Of a stretch of 64,000 bases of DNA, positions 63,555-64,000 are shown piece by piece. The stretch comes from Callaeas wilsoni. Lineage: Eukaryota > Chordata > Aves > Passeriformes > Callaeidae. The notes under the pieces were generated by a model. That model was not told where the DNA came from, did not search any database, and saw only the letters and a program-made list of their open reading frames with translations. Made by a program: the position numbers and the translations under genes. How positions within the stretch are numbered: the first letter of the stretch is position 1; every line of letters starts with the position of its first letter. The stretch lies in assembly GCA_013398955.1 (NCBI GenBank), contig VWPU01004991.1:124001-188000 (forward strand), read 5' to 3'.

Positions 63555-64000
63555 CAAGCTATTAGAGAACAAACTGTAACCTATTTTCTGCGAAGAGTGG
63601 CAATTTTCACATTTAGCTTTGAAAAGTCGACATTCCTCAATCAAATTTATTATATGCCCTTAAAGATGAATTTTTCTAAACTCTGTAGGTAACATTCCCA
63701 TGCCAAGTTGACCACTGGTAACCTTCCTGTAGACTACACAGCACCCGTGGAATTTCAGAACAGCCCTCATCACGGACCTGGTCTGGCACTACTTTCCTTC
63801 AAATTTCAATTGCAGCATAGGGAGGAAAAGTAAATTGAAAACTCAGAAAGATGAAGAAGAACCATTTCCAATATACAAGGGCATGCATCTTGCTACCTGA
63901 ACTTGAAAGTCACCCTGGTTTTATTACTGGAAATTATTGTACAGCCGTTATAAAAGAGAAGGTATAACCCTCTTATGTATTCAGCTAAAGGTACAGATTT

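Larger units (their letters stand above)
56976..64000. other. Unique AT-rich DNA, no supported gene
   Basis: No gene is supported. A block at about 57040-57345 has the look of a conserved non-coding element (see findings). A 138-codon plus-strand frame begins at about 58124, just before a good splice-acceptor-like sequence at 58125-58154, but it matches nothing I know. Simple repeats are (GT)8 at 58779-58795, an AAAT run at about 62246-62261 and an AT-rich run at about 63338-63354. A perfect hairpin lies at 63529-63554. Confidence 0.5.

Noticed and set aside
1..64000. CRISPR arrays, operons, ribosome binding sites, phage or plasmid modules
   Set aside because: The window is vertebrate DNA by its repeat content. 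No regularly spaced repeats or prokaryotic gene organisation exist.

Overview
The window looks like nuclear DNA from a bird, from an AT-rich, gene-poor region (intergenic or inside a very long intron). The main evidence is the repeat content. There are several CR1 LINEs, including three different modern avian 3'-end types ending in the CR1 octamer repeat (ATTCTATG-like). There are also two much older CR1 fragments of the kind shared across sauropsids. Three retroviral LTR fragments match LTR types I associate with avian endogenous retroviruses. There are no bacterial or viral gene arrays, no CRISPR array, and no rRNA or tRNA gene. I could not support any intact protein-coding gene. The open frames are short (at most about 138 codons), fall in all six frames, and are what AT-rich non-coding DNA gives by chance, apart from those inside CR1 copies.

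Layout: 1-5707 unique AT-rich DNA; 5708-5853 CR1 3' end (minus); 5854-8684 unique; 8685-9241 internally deleted CR1 (plus); 9242-14313 unique with one G4 motif; 14314-14909 old solo-LTR-like element (plus); 14910-23164 unique with a compact G4 motif, small tandem duplications and a weak channel-like reading frame; 23165-23264 ancient CR1 tail (plus); 23265-29185 unique; 29186-29642 CR1 (plus); 29643-41866 unique, including a candidate conserved non-coding block and a 13-bp inverted repeat; 41867-43130 two different LTRs, both minus, abutting at 42841/42842; 43131-48119 unique with a long purine tract; 48120-49991 the longest CR1 (plus), with endonuclease and reverse-transcriptase remnants; 49992-53940 unique; 53941-54255 ancient CR1 (plus); 54256-56751 unique; 56752-56975 CR1 (plus); 56976-64000 unique, with another candidate conserved block.

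Nothing here forms an operon, pathway or new molecular system. The repeats record successive insertion: ancient CR1, then old LTRs, then modern CR1 subfamilies. All are decayed, and none can encode a complete protein. The most useful leads are the precisely abutting LTR pair, the internally deleted CR1 copies, the isolated G-quadruplex motif at 20227-20241, the channel-like hydrophobic frame near 21735-21896, and a few stretches that look like conserved non-coding elements. Family calls rest on my memory of consensus sequences, not on a search, and repeat boundaries are accurate to roughly 5-30 bases.
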